A DNA stretch of 64,000 nucleotides, taken from contig QRFJ01001925.1 in the NCBI GenBank assembly GCA_006176705.1, forward strand, positions 1 to 64,000, read 5' to 3'. The position numbers were made by a program, and so were the translations under genes. This stretch comes from Cocos nucifera (taxonomy: Eukaryota; Streptophyta; Magnoliopsida; Arecales; Arecaceae). Positions within the stretch are counted from its first letter, which is position 1. Every line of letters begins with the position of its first letter. Below, in pieces: positions 11,013-22,617 of this stretch. Below the pieces are notes generated by a model, which was not told the origin of the DNA, searched no databases, and saw only the letters and a list, made by a program, of their open reading frames with translations.

Positions 11013-12798
11013 TTATTTTTCTAAAATGCTCATGAATGGAGTTTTTGTATTAGGAGTTAAGTTTGATTCAATGGGTGCTGGAATGGTGACTAAAGGCGAT
11101 TTTAATTCTGGAGGTAAATTAATATGATCTTGCTTAAACAACTCCATTGACATTTCATTACATGCCTCTTGATTTTTGTAAGAAGAACCGGCTTCTAGGG
11201 TTGAAGGGAATAGGACATTAGGTTTATAAGTTTTGGATAAATCATCTATTCTCTTTTCTCCTTTTTCTATCTTATTTAAACTGGAACTAGCATCAGTACT
11301 AATTCTTGGCTCGGGTTCTTCTATGTGGTTAGTCTCAGTACTAACCAATTCCTCTAAATTTTTATTTTGGCTAGTATCAGTACTAGCCTCTCTCACCTGA
11401 TTTTGGTATGGGTCCATAAGAATCCTATAGCTTTTAAGTTTAGGAATTACTTTGGTATTTTGATACTAGCCTCTCTCACCTGGTTTTGGTATGGGTCCAT
11501 AAGAATCCTATAGCTTTTAAGTTTAGGAATTACTTTGGTATTCTCAAATTGGGGATTCTTAAGTGAGACATTAAATTGATAACTTGGTCCAGGTGGTTGG
11601 TGGACATTAGGTGGGTTGTTTGAAATTGGTAGGTTCGATAGTTGATCTAGTTCTCTCCTCATGTTAGACTCAACTAATTATTCCTATTTGAGCTTCTAGT
11701 CTGATGATAGATTGCTGTTGAATCAGAATTAATTATTGAAGTTGGTTAGATCTATCATCAGCTAGATTGGTCTGTTGAGGATATGGGTATGAGGGCTGAT
11801 TATGATATGGTGGCTGGTTAAAGGCTTACTAGGCTGACCTCTGTTATAAGTATAGTTTTTGGTATTGAGGTCTATTTTGATAATTTTGCACTAATGAAAG
11901 TTTGGGTCTGAGCCTGAGTCTGTTGTGATGTCCAAGAAAAATTAGGATGGTTTCTCCAGCCGAAGTTGTATGAATTTAAAAATGGATCATTAACTGACTT
12001 GGAGTAGTCTTTAGCAGCTTGGACTAGTTCTTGGATAAAAGGTGGAAACTGTGCAGTCATAGGACATTCACTCACATGATGGATTGGGCTAGCACAGATT
12101 GAACAAATCTCCTGATAATTAGAAGATGATGTGAATTATGCGGAAGATTGTTGACCTAGGGTTAGGACTTGATCTAATTTCTGAGCAAGAAAGTCTACTT
12201 TATTTATCAAATTTAAATTAGTCTTATGACTAGATTCTAGATGTTTAAATTCATGGATCCCTACCCAGGTTTGGTGGAAAGACAACGAAGCATGGTTAAT
12301 TGAGTTTTCACTCAGAATTTCAAATAAGATATAGGCTTCATCCTTACTCTTGTTCATGAATGCACCTCCACAGGATGCATCTACTATTTGTCTATATTGG
12401 TCTCCTAAACCCTCATAGAAAACTTGAACTATTTGCCACTTAGACAGACCATGCTGTGGGCATTTTTTAAGAAGTTCCTTAAGTCTCTCCCATGACTCAT
12501 GAATCTGTTCTCCTGAAAGTTGAGCAAATCCAGTGATAGCTCGCCTCATAGTATTGGTTCGGTCTATGGGATAAATTTTTTTAAGAAATTCACTTTGCAA
12601 GTCAGCCCAAGTTTTAATTGGTCTCCCTATTGTTCCAAGCCAATACTTGGCTTTGTCTTTTAATGATAAGAGAAATAAAATTAGTCTAAGGGCATCATTA
12701 GTTAAATTTTGAATTCTCACCATAAAGCAGATTTCTAAGAATTCATCCAGATATTTATAAGGATCTTCATTGGTGTTTCCATAAAAAGATGGAAGCAT
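11013..12798 (-). pseudogene. Athila-1 gag (capsid-nucleocapsid) and downstream linker, broken
   Basis: The main open block 12798-12136 is a retrotransposon gag domain. Visible segments include a DPYKYLDEFLEIC stretch, 'LKDKAKYWLG', 'EFLKKIYP', 'SWERLKELLKKCPQHG' and 'FYEGL', all typical of Athila/Tat capsid. A CCHC zinc knuckle of the form CX2CX4HX4C lies near 12090-12050, followed by an 'FGWRNHPNFSW' block (12075-11872). After more stops, 11662-11447 and 11417-11013 continue as a P/E/S-rich linker. A 79-bp segment is tandemly duplicated here (11381-11542) with an 83-bp period, which shifts the frame. Gag would form virus-like particles that package element RNA. No protease motif follows. 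Confidence 0.85.
11381..11542. repeat. 79-bp tandem duplication in the Athila-1 linker
   Basis: Segments 11381-11459 and 11464-11542 are almost identical ('actagcctctctcacctg...tttggtatt'), offset by 83 bp. Because 83 is not a multiple of three, the duplication breaks the frame. Confidence 0.9.
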
Positions 12799-13978
12799 CT
12801 AAATTGTAGTTGGCTTGATCTTATAGTGAGTAGCATGAATTTCAGATAATTGGATACAAGTCGATGGGTTATAGGTAGAAGAAATAAAGTATTCCTTCAT
12901 CTGCTTAGGTGGTTCTCTAAAATTTTCAACCATTTGGTTATCGAATTTAATATAATTCAACCTTTTAATTTTATGGTTGGGTTCAACTAGATCAGGTAAA
13001 GCAATTTCCTACCGTGCATGCACTAGTGCAACCCTAACGTGTGGTTCAAATTTTTTTTTTTAATTTCTTTAATTTTTTTATTATTTTATTATATTAAAGA
13101 TTAATTATTTTATTTATTAATTAAATTAAATTAAATTATTATTTTAAATATTTTTTAGTTAGTTAAATTTAATTTTTATTTTATTTTATTTTATTTTTAG
13201 AGGAGAAAGAAGAAGAAAGAAAGAAGAGTTCTAAAAAAAAGGTCCTAAGGAGTCATAGAACTAAGAAAAGAGAGAAGAATTAAGTTTAATTTGATTTGAT
13301 GTTGGTTAGCAATCAAGTTGGTCAATCAATCCTGACTAAAGGTTATCCTAAATCTAGACAGCTCCTAATTGCCAAGGTCACTTTCAAGCCCTCCAAGTGT
13401 AGGATTAGCCAATCAACTAGCTAGGTAAGTGTAAGGTCGGTGGGAGTCCCCCCGTTGCTTGCCTTAGACACCAATTATGTTTGGCCAGGTAAGCAAACGG
13501 AACCATTTAAAAACCACCTTCCTTCAGGCCCAGTCATTCTTGAACCACTTTTCTAGACACTAGTCAAATTGACTAACCCTAATCTGGTTCAACTCTTAGG
13601 ATTTCTTGTCCTATTGAGCTCGAGTTCCTAGGGCTGATGCCTAATTGATTTTAAAATTAAAAGCTTAGGTCAATGCAGGATGCTGGTTGGTTGTTTGTAG
13701 GCTAAGGAAGGGTGATCAAATTCCTACCTTATCTTGATTAATTGGGTTGTGCCCTTAATTTGATTTAAAGATGAATATGCACACAAAATTTTCAATCAAA
13801 GGGTTCTATGCAACTTAAACTAGATGCATGCAACTAATTGAATTATGAAAGGCTTACCTTGCCTTAGCAATCACCAAAAAAAAAAAATTAATATGATGCA
13901 TGCTCTAAATAGTTAGGATTTCTAATATTAAAATGAGGCTTTTAATTAGGTTTAAATGGATATTTTTTAAATTAATTT

Positions 13979-14010
<32 letters not shown>

Positions 14011-14186
14011 GAAAAGAGGACTAGGGTTAGGATTGATCTCACCAAAATTAGATGTTTTCTTCCTTTTTTCTTTTTTTTTTCTACAAAATAAATAAATAAA
14101 AAAATTAGGAAGCAATATTTAAAAAAATATTTATAATTAATTTATAAAAAGAATCAAAGAAATCAAAGAAAAAATAGCATCTATTC
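12799..14186 (-). other. Athila-1 leader
   Basis: This is the untranslated region between the primer site and gag. It has no coding signal. It contains long A/T-rich homopolymer-like tracts (13055-13200, 13960-14170). Coding similarity resumes at 12798. Confidence 0.7.
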
Positions 14187-14188
14187 CC

Positions 14189-14304
14189 TCCCCGGCAATG
14201 GCGCTAAAAACTTGATAGGTTTGTCGAAATTATTTTTAATTTATTTAAAATAAATCAAAGAAATCAAAGTCAAAAATCAAAAATAATCTCCGACAATGGT
14301 GCCA
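14189..14304 (-). other. Duplicated tRNA-Asp primer-binding sites of Athila-1
   Basis: Two copies of a site complementary to the 3' end of tRNA-Asp (expected minus-strand TGGCGCCGTTGCCGGGG) occur 98 bp apart. The copy at 14189-14206 is nearly intact. The copy at 14287-14304, adjoining the LTR at 14311, carries four changes. The inner copy is followed on plus by TTGATAGG, a stub of the LTR terminus. The A/T-rich spacer between them resembles the leader beside the inner copy, so leader plus site seem to have been duplicated together. Confidence 0.8.
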
Positions 14305-14310
14305 AAAACT

Positions 14311-15931
14311 TTATAGGAGCGCGATATTGTCATTAAGACACCGTGTTTATCAGTTTAATCCAACTTCTTAAAATAATTAAAAATGCGTAGATAGCAGTGA
14401 GTCGGGTCGAATCCACAGGGAAGGTAGTATTTTTTAGATTTGAAATCTTTTATTTTTAAAAAAGAAAAGAAAAGAAAAGAGTTTTGAAATCAAAAGTGAA
14501 GTTGGAGAATAAAAAGCAAAAATTAAAATGTGCAGGAATTTAAACTTGGTACTAAGATCTACTAGTTAGATCTTAGCATCTACTTACAATAAAATAAAAA
14601 GTAATAATTTAAAGTGCAAAAATTAAATTACAATAAAAATAAAAAGCATGAAGTTAAAGAGCATAAAAATAAATATTACATTAAAAAAAAATCATAATTT
14701 AAATACATAAAATAAAAAGAAAATAAAATAGGTAGATCTCTGATCTTGGATCAGCATTGATGGAAAGATGGTGTGGAAGCCTAGCTCTTCTTCTTGGCAC
14801 TCGTTGCTTTGAAGCAGCCATTAACCCATAGTCTAGCTTCACCCTGTACCAAAGCTTCACCTTGATCGAAGATGTTGATTTCTGAAGGCCTGGATCCTTT
14901 TTATAGAGCTAGGGAGGCTAGATATTTTTTCTGACAGTAATATGGGACTAAGGGTTGTTTTAATCATGAAAATAGGAAGAAATCTGAGTGAAATTTGGAT
15001 TAAAATTGCTCCTATTGAGTTCTTTTAATTCTGGCCATTGGATGGTGATCCGATGCTTCCAAAAATACCAAAAATAGACGTGTAATAGCCCAGATCAAGT
15101 TGGATTAATTTCTGACCATTGGATCATGCTTGATGGAGGAATTTACGCCGTTGATCATGCGCCTGAGAGTTTGATTGCCATCGGGAGCCTTCTGGACCAT
15201 CGGATCGAAGCTGGAATCAAGCGCTGCCGTTTGATTGCGATCTGGGTGAAATCAGTAATCGAGAAAAAACCTGACCATCCGATCCTGACTGCAAACAACC
15301 ACCACCGCATGATCGTACGTTTACTGTTCCTATGGACCGCGTGGATCGGCCACATCGTGCACCGCAACCAATCAGCACTTTCTATTGATAGATGAAAAGA
15401 CCAAAATGCCCTATGAGCCATGATGAATTTTTTGTAAACCCTTTAGGGGTCTAGGTCTACCACGTGGCAGGCTCTCATTCGTCGGTGTCTGCTGAGCTGG
15501 CGGTCCATACTGTTCTATAGACCGACTGATGGCTTCTGGGCTTGAGTCGGCTAGCTTGGATGGCTTGGTGCCCCGACTTGGTCGGCTTGGCTCGGTGTGT
15601 TTGGACGCGCCGGCTGCTACGGCATGGCGGCTTGAGCCGTATGTTATTTTTTCATTTAAATTTTTTTATTTTATTTCTTTAGAAATTCATATCTTTTCCG
15701 TTTTAGCTCCATTTTGCTCCAAACTTATTTCGTTATGATTAAAAAAATGAGCTCTTTCCATTGATTACAAAATTTTATTTTTTAATTTTTATTATTTTTT
15801 AATTAATTTTTTAATTAATAAAAATATAAATTTTTCAAAAATTATATATAAATTAATTAATAATTTTTAAAAATTAATATAAATTAATTAATAAATTAAC
15901 ACTTTTGTTGGTGAATTTATGATGCTTATCA
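14311..15931 (-). repeat. Athila-1 5' LTR
   Basis: This is the partner of 7987-9615. The terminal TG on plus has decayed to TT at 14311. The far end GATGCTTATCA at 15931 is intact. The minus-strand TATA box is at 14898-14905. Apparent open frames on both strands (15126-15421) are mutual shadows and have no family resemblance. Confidence 0.92.
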
Positions 15932-16152
15932 TCTGCTGTCATCAAATCCAGAGTTTGTTATCACGTCTTTTACTATTAAAGTTTGGTCAGATGGAATTCG
16001 TCATATCTTGAAGGAGTTCTATAATTGCTAAGAGAGAAAGAATTGTTATCACTAAGAAGTTCATCTAGCATACATAGTTTGAAGGTCAAACCCCTTGAGT
16101 TAAATCAGTTCAATTGAAGTTTGGCTACAACTGTTGTAACTCCGAATGAAGC
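15932..16152 (-). repeat. Tat-1 LTR, segment 2
   Basis: This short piece lies between Athila-1 and Copia-B and continues the Tat-1 LTR from 7986. Its first five bases repeat the Athila-1 target site. Its last five (GAAGC, 16148-16152) are the left target-site copy of Copia-B. It contains no gene. Confidence 0.6.
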
Positions 16153-18415
16153 TATTAGATGTGTGCCCTAGAAGTCAGATTGGCTAACACTTGTAATACA
16201 TTTCTAAGGGCAATTTTATAATTTTAACTATAAATTAATAAAAGGATTATTTTCTATCATAGTGTGTATTTAAAGTATATGTGATACATTCTTTGAGTTA
16301 ATGGTAATGATAGTTCATATTTTTAAAAAGTTGAAAATTTGAGACATGAATTTTCATAATTAACTCATAAACTACTCTTGACCATAGGATCATCACAAGG
16401 ATGGTGATTGATCTGGAAGGTTAGTGTATGATTGCTTTCTTTGAGTAGATGAGTCTTGATTCTACAGTATGGAGACACCAGAGCGAGAGTACAGATACTC
16501 GTTAGAGAATGAGGGCACTGAGCGTGACCACGTTGAGCATTGATAAGGAAGTCTACCTTCTCGTTGATGACTGGCTCGATGTTGTAGTAGCGTATTTGGT
16601 TATTTGACCTGAGGTGCATCGGCAATTCACCTTGAGGGTATTGTAGTTTGACTACACCACAACTCAATCTCCTAGCCATTCAGAATCCTAAGGTGTATGT
16701 TGGCTATAATATGTTTATTGTAGGAATTGAATTGCACCAATAAGGGATCTATCTACCTCGATAGATGAGGAGTAGTCCTATGATGATCATGAGAATTGAG
16801 TTAATAAGCCCATGGCCATGACAGAGTGAATATGATAGAAAGAGTTTCTATAAGGGTTTAATATAGGACTCGAATCAAATGATTAATTCATATGACGGAT
16901 ATTGGGTTTGATGAGTTCACCTTAACCATAATCCTGTCGGGGCTCAAGATAGAAAAATCCAATCACATAGATAGCTATATTGAGAGGTTCACTTTCAGTT
17001 CTGATGGGTTGCCACCATATATTGCTAGGTGTTAGTAGTGAATTTTGAAAGCAATTAGAATGATTTTGATGATCGATCATTCTAATTGTATGAATCAGAA
17101 AAGTTCTGGTCCATCGAAAGGTGTTTCGATGACGTCGATGATGAAGATCATGACATATCTCATTACCATATGAAACTGAACCTAACTGGATCACACAAAC
17201 AAGAGTTTGGGTTTGGATGTCTTCAATTGAGCTAACTTAGTTTGATTGATTTGGATTAGATCCAATCAGGTTCAAGATAATCATGCTAGCACACGATTGA
17301 GCCTGACTTTCTCCTTCTATAATCTTTCTGATTCATCGCAACTGAGTCAAATTTGATTTGACTCATTTCTGTATCTTGAATGAGTTTATTTTCATCTAAC
17401 TGGAACAAGTTCATATCAGATTAATTATGAAAATTAAATTCATTCCTAGTGTAATTAGACTAGGGTCAATAGTTGACCCAATTGGGAGAATTGAGGGTCA
17501 CATGATCAGAGAATTTTAAAAATTTCTTTAGAAATTATTTTACTCTAATTTTTGGCTATGTGATAGGGGACGAATCATACTTTGGGTGTGCAAAATTTTG
17601 TGATTTTTAGAGGTACCTAGACTAGATTTTGATAGAGTTTTATTTGGGTTAAACTCTTAATAGAAGAGTCCTAGATGCACATGGACTCTTCCTTATCCTT
17701 TCATGCCGCCACCTTCTAGATGGATTTTTGGCATCAAAACTAGCTAGGATCTAGGGCTTTTTATGGAGATCAGGTCTAGGAGTCCCAATGGTTGAATTAA
17801 TAAGGTTTTTGATCAAAAAGGGACTCTTTATGGCACTATGTCTAGTATAAGAACTCTTCTCACGAAATTGCGTTAAGGTAATTTATTTTTTCCACACCCA
17901 AAGGAGCCTTCCATCCAATATCCATGCCCCCTCTATCCTCTCTCTCCCTTTCTTCTACATGCCTAAAAGGTTAGGTACAAATCTAAGTTGAAGGTTCAAG
18001 ATTTTTGGTACAAGATTCAGCATCTACGCGACGGTGTTCGTGAGATGAACAGGCTGCCCTCATAAGTTATTTTGAAGGCCTTTCAAATTAGATCCAAATC
18101 TGATTTTTAGAGAGATTTATAAGAAGAAGACATTTAGATCCTATCCGAATGGATACCGGTAGAGATCAGGCATGTGCGTGGCTCCTTCCAGAACCTTAGG
18201 AATCAACAGGATCATCGCAAGATAATTAGCTTACCAAATCATGTACTTGAAATTAAATATGATTTAATTTTATTTTTAACTTTTAATATCAGATCTCTAT
18301 GATCAAATTTAAGAAATCTCAGATCTAATTAGAATTTAAAAAAAAAATTAAAATATTTCTTCAGATCCATTCAGATCTGAACGATCCTGTGCCGAAAAAA
18401 TAGGTTTTTTCTTCA
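16153..18415 (+). repeat. Copia-B 5' LTR
   Basis: It begins TATTAGATGTGTGCCCTAG (terminal TG mutated to TA) and ends TTCA at 18415. It aligns throughout with 34740-37002. The open frames on the opposite strand (16365-16679, 16922-17194) are antisense to the LTR and recur in other copies of the family. I treat them as non-coding. Confidence 0.92.
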
Positions 18416-20307
18416 ACCGGTATCAGAGCCAGGTTGCAGTTCTTCAAATCTATTTTAGATTTAATTTTATTTTTATTTTTGATTTGATGTTTAAAAATTT
18501 TAGATATCACATCAGATGTGATTAGATCTAAAATTAAAAAATTAAAATTAAATTATTTAGATCTAATATGTATAAAATGCATGACTAGATTGGGAATAGA
18601 ATAGTTTTATGTATAGTCTAGTATAATCATATTATTAATTTAATTAAATGTAATTTTAGATCTATTTAATTTTTATTTTTTTGATATTATAATTATTAGA
18701 ATCAGATCTAAAAAATAGAAAATATAATTTTTAATTTTTGATTTATTCATATGTGATATGAAAAGATGCATGTTTAGACTAGTTGTAGAATAGTTCTATA
18801 AATTATCTAGAATAGTTTTTTTTTTATATGATCAAATTTAAATCTATTTTTTAGATATTATATATGATATTTTAAATTTAAAAAATATGCATGTTTAATT
18901 TAGTGATGATACGTGAGATATATGCAAAGCATGTATTAGTTAAATCATTAATTATATATGTGATATATGATCTAGATCTAACTAGTTTTGTAGTTTCAAT
19001 TATATTTCTAATTAAGGCATTCTCCTTGGCCGTCCGATCATAAGAACAAAGTAAGGTTTAAAGGCCCTCTCCTTTCATTCAATGGGGTGTTCTTATGGCA
19101 TGTAGGGGTGCTGCGCGTTCGTCCTTAATAAAAAATCAGAACTTATTTTTCTGCAAAACCTTAGATCCTGAAACCTTAGGATTTTCATACATATTTTTTA
19201 TTTATGAACCCAAACATAATTAAGAATTAAGATTATGAAACTAATTAGATCTAAAATTAAGAATTTTTAGATCTAAGATATTTTCATAAAATTGGGTTCG
19301 GGCTTGCGCAGCTCAATTAGGTTTAGCAATTGATCAAATCGAATCAAGAGTTGGTTAGATGAGATCAAGAGTGCTTAGAATTGACCAGTCTAATAGTTGT
19401 AAGTCTGGATCAAGGTCGACTCACAGCCACATGTGATCGATCCAATTAAGACCTAATTTGGCTTGGTGGTTCAAGCCTGAATTGTAGGCTAATCCAAATA
19501 GTTCTAGTTTGATAATTTGGTATCTAAGGTAAGTTTGGCAGATATGATCGATTGATTTTTAATTAGAAGCTACTCGATCTGAATGCATTCTTATCGAGTT
19601 AATGGCATATCCCTTCCATCGGTCTCACTTACCTGGCCATTTATGTCAATCCGGTTCTAATTTGAAGTGGCTAATAGTTCGAGCTAACCCATGCCACTAG
19701 GCTTGTCATAACCATTACGACTGAGTCAAGTCTAAGAGACCTAAATTGAATCTTCCTAAAAAAAGATTAAGTCAATTGATCTTGCACTGTTGTAGATGTG
19801 CGGGCCCTTCCCAGGGTTGATTGTTCTCGACTGGTTACAGTGGCTCAGTTACACCGAAAAGATGCAATCACATCTATTAAGCATTGGATGCTATGGGTTG
19901 GGCTCAATATTTTTGATATGGTGAGGGACCCAATCAGGAATCCAATTCGTACAAATGGTGGGTCTGACATAACTAAGAAGTGGATCAATATTTCGAACAC
20001 GGTGAGATTCATGAATTAGAGACCAAGATTAGGTGCACCATGATTAGAGAATCATTGGATAAGAGTGGTCCATTCATCGGTTGACCCATCATCAATAACT
20101 ATTAGATGAGGTGGTGAGCCAGTCGGTGGGATTGCACCACCTACTAGAAATCAATTGATGCGAAGATTTTCGCATCTCTACCCAAGGAGTGTAGGGATCC
20201 GAGAAAATAATGAGAGCCTAATTTATTTAAAAAATATAAAATTCTTAAATAAATTGATTAAGTCTAATTACAAAATCTAAGTAAAACCTTTGACTCTCTA
20301 TAGAAAA
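18416..20307 (+). other. Copia-B primer site and long leader
   Basis: A primer site CGGTATCAGAGCC (18418-18430, one mismatch to the initiator-Met complement) follows the LTR by two bases. The leader, about 1.9 kb, is A/T-rich and unusually long for Copia. A short frame at 19798-20019 is conserved as DNA in Copia-D and Copia-E but is interrupted in Copia-D. It has no recognisable domain. Confidence 0.8.
19037..19099 (+). other. Conserved leader stem-loop, Copia-B copy
   Basis: The outer stem pairs 19038-19047 with 19089-19098 (10 pairs, one of them G-U, and a C-G pair at the loop end). The inner hairpin is TTCAT-TCA-ATGGG at 19074-19086, in which two G-U pairs replace the C-G pairs of Copia-A. 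It has the same relative position as the other copies. Confidence 0.65.
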
Positions 20308-21120
20308 ATATCTGCATCTAATCCACTAGCCCGTATCCTGGACACCCATAGATTAATCGGATCCAACTTCAAGGATTGGCTCCAGAACTTCAAAATTATT
20401 TTGGATTTCGAGAAGTTGACTCATGTGTTAGAACAGGATCCTCCCACTTTACCAGTCCATCCATCCACTGATCAGAGAGTATCTCTAGAGAAGTGGATGG
20501 ATGATGATAACAAAACTAGGTATTACATGTTGGGCTCGATGTCTGATAAGCTCCAGCACCAACATGAAGACTACCACTAAATATTGGCTCACTTGCAAGA
20601 GTTGTTTGGTGAACAAAGTTGCATAGTTAAATATCAAGTTACTAGAAGACTTTTTAAGGCTCAAATGCGTATGGCCAGTCGGTCCAAGATCATTATCTAA
20701 TGATGATCAAGGACTTAGAAGAACTTGAGAAGCTCGGTGTCAAGTTGGACAAAAATTTGTAGATTGATATAATTCTATAATCCTTGACTCATGCGTATGG
20801 GCAGTTCATCATGAACTATCATATGCATAAACTACAGAATACTCTGGTAGAACTTATGAATATGCTGGTTACTGCTGAGCTTTCTAAGAAAGGTTTTAAA
20901 GGCTTAGTACTTACTGTGGAGTAGACTTCTTTCAAGAAAAAATCTTTTGGAGGGAAGAAGAAGTCCGTGAAGAAGCAAAAGGTGGATGGTGGGAAGAAGA
21001 AGAAGGCAGAGCTGAAGAAGAAGGATGCTGACAAAGAAAAATATTTTCATTGCAACACAAACAGTCATTGGAAGCAGAATTGCCCCTTGTACCTGGCCAG
21101 CCTGAAGAACAAGAAGGAGG
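20308..21120 (+). pseudogene. Copia-B gag, broken
   Basis: The native start codon is mutated to ATA (20308-20310). Copia-D keeps ATG at the same place. The protein begins with an NPLARILDTHRL block and a DWLQNFKIIL block, typical of the Copia gag (UBN2-like) domain. A deletion near 20570 shifts the frame. From there the frame that reaches protease carries further stops. A Lys-rich segment is followed by a zinc knuckle at about 21042-21083, whose first Cys position is Tyr (YFHC...H...C). Gag would coat element RNA in particles. This copy cannot make a full protein. Confidence 0.85.
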
Positions 21121-21345
21121 CAGGTCCTTTTGGAGGTATGCTCGTTATAGAATCTAATCTTACGATTTTTTTTGCATCTAGTTGGATGCTTGACTCTGGT
21201 TCTAGTGCTCACTTATGTACTTCTATGCAGGGTCTTATGGATAGTAGGAGGCTGAAGGATGGTGAGATGATCCTACACATCGGGAATGGAGCAAGAGTTG
21301 CTATAGTGGTCATTGGAACCTATCCTCTATGATTATCGTTAGAAT
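21121..21345 (+). pseudogene. Copia-B aspartic protease region
   Basis: The frame continues from the zinc knuckle into a block with WMLDSGSSAHLC. The catalytic D-S-G triad (Asp codon 21192-21194) is intact here, unlike Copia-D (DSS) and Copia-E (DSN). The frame closes with a stop at about 21330. Protease would cleave the Gag-Pol polyprotein, but the surrounding polyprotein is broken. Confidence 0.8.
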
Positions 21346-22617
21346 TAGATTTAGTTTTTAGAGACTATTTTTATGTGCCTATAGTGAGAAGAAATTTGAT
21401 TTTTATTTCATGTTTAGCATAGGAAGGCTATGTAATTAGTTTTCTTAAGGACCATTATAATATTCTTTATGAAAGAAATAAAATTGTAAGTAGTTTCCTT
21501 ATAAATGGTCTCTATTAGTTACATATTGATGTTTTTATTTTCAATATCAAGCAAAATGTGAATGCCATAGGATCAAAATAACCTAGGGATAGTCTAAATA
21601 TTAGGTATTTATGGCATCTTAGGCTAGGTCAAATAGCGAAAGATAGGGCTAACAAATTGGCGAAATTTGGACTATTGAGTTCGTTGACTTTTGAGTCATA
21701 TCCAATTTGTGAATCATGCCTTCATGGCAAAATAACCAAGCTTCCTTTTGTAGGACATAGGGAAAGGGCCATAGAACTACTTTTTCTAGTACATACTGAT
21801 GTGTGCGGCCCATTTGATGTGCCAACTAGAGGCAACTATGTCTACTTCATCATCTTTATCGATGATTTATCTCGATACGGGTATGTATATTTGATGCAAC
21901 ATAAATCTAAAGCATTTGAAAAGTTCAAAGAATTTAGACATGAAGTAGAAAAACAAACTAGAAAATTCATTAAGATTCTTCGATCAGATCGAGGAGGTGA
22001 ATACCTTAGTCGAGAATTCTTAGACTATCTTAAGCAAAATGGCATAGTCTCTCAATGGACTCCACCTGGAATACCTCAACTCAATGGGGTTTCAAAATGA
22101 AAAAATCGAACCTTATTAGATATGGTCCGATCTATGATGAGCTTCATGGACCTCCCTAAGTTTCTTTGAGGACATAGTCTAATGATCGCTAGATATTTAC
22201 TGAATAGGGTTCTCTTTAAAATCATTCCTACTACACCGTATGAGATATGACATGGTAAGAAATCAAGTCTGAGTCACCTCAGAATTTAGGTATGTTCAGC
22301 TCATGTCAAGAGACAACAGATGGACAAGTTAGAGTATAGATCTTTTAGAGCTCAGTTCATAGGATATCCTAAAGAGTCATTAGGATATTATTTCTACATT
22401 TCGAAAGACCACAATATGATTATGAGTCAACATGCCATCTTTCTTGAAAAATATTTTATTCAAGATGGTGGCATCGAAAGGTAGATTAGGCTCGAGGAGA
22501 AAGTCTCCCAAGAGCAACGAGCTAAGGACCCTATGAAACCCAATCAAATTGAGCCAGTGCAATCACTACCTCCTTTACCTCGTAGATCAGAAAGAATTTC
22601 CATCCTCCTGAAAGGTA
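21346..22617 (+). pseudogene. Copia-B pre-integrase and integrase, catalytic Glu lost
   Basis: A pre-integrase block (WHLRLGQI, about 21610; CESCLHGK, about 21708) precedes the integrase core. The first two catalytic acids are visible: Asp in HTDVCGP (about 21798) and Asp in RSDRGGEY (about 21987). The third position, 36 codons on, reads Lys (22095-22097) followed directly by a stop, where the family has Glu-Arg. These changes fit G-to-A and C-to-T transitions. Beyond it, the core's tail and the GKKSSLSHLR and RRSERIS blocks persist with stops to about 22617. Integrase would insert the element cDNA. This copy is dead. Confidence 0.85.

Larger units (their letters stand above)
7987..15931 (-). 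mobile_element. Athila-1: complete-ended, gag-only Gypsy element
   Basis: Two LTRs (7987-9615 and 14311-15931) flank about 4.7 kb of interior on the minus strand. Flanking pentamers TCTAC (7982-7986) and TCTGC (15932-15936) form a target-site duplication with one mismatch. The interior has a tRNA-Asp primer site (two copies), an Athila-type gag, a proline-rich continuation, a 3' region with conserved Athila motifs and a polypurine tract. I see no protease, RT, RNase H or integrase. That matches a non-autonomous terminal-repeat-with-gag element or an internal deletion derivative. It is inserted in the Tat-1 LTR. Confidence 0.85.

Noticed and set aside
15126..15421. Overlapping 89- and 88-codon frames on opposite strands
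   Set aside because: They mirror each other within the Athila-1 LTR. The equivalent stretch in the other LTR (8856-9041) is only partly open. No domain was seen.
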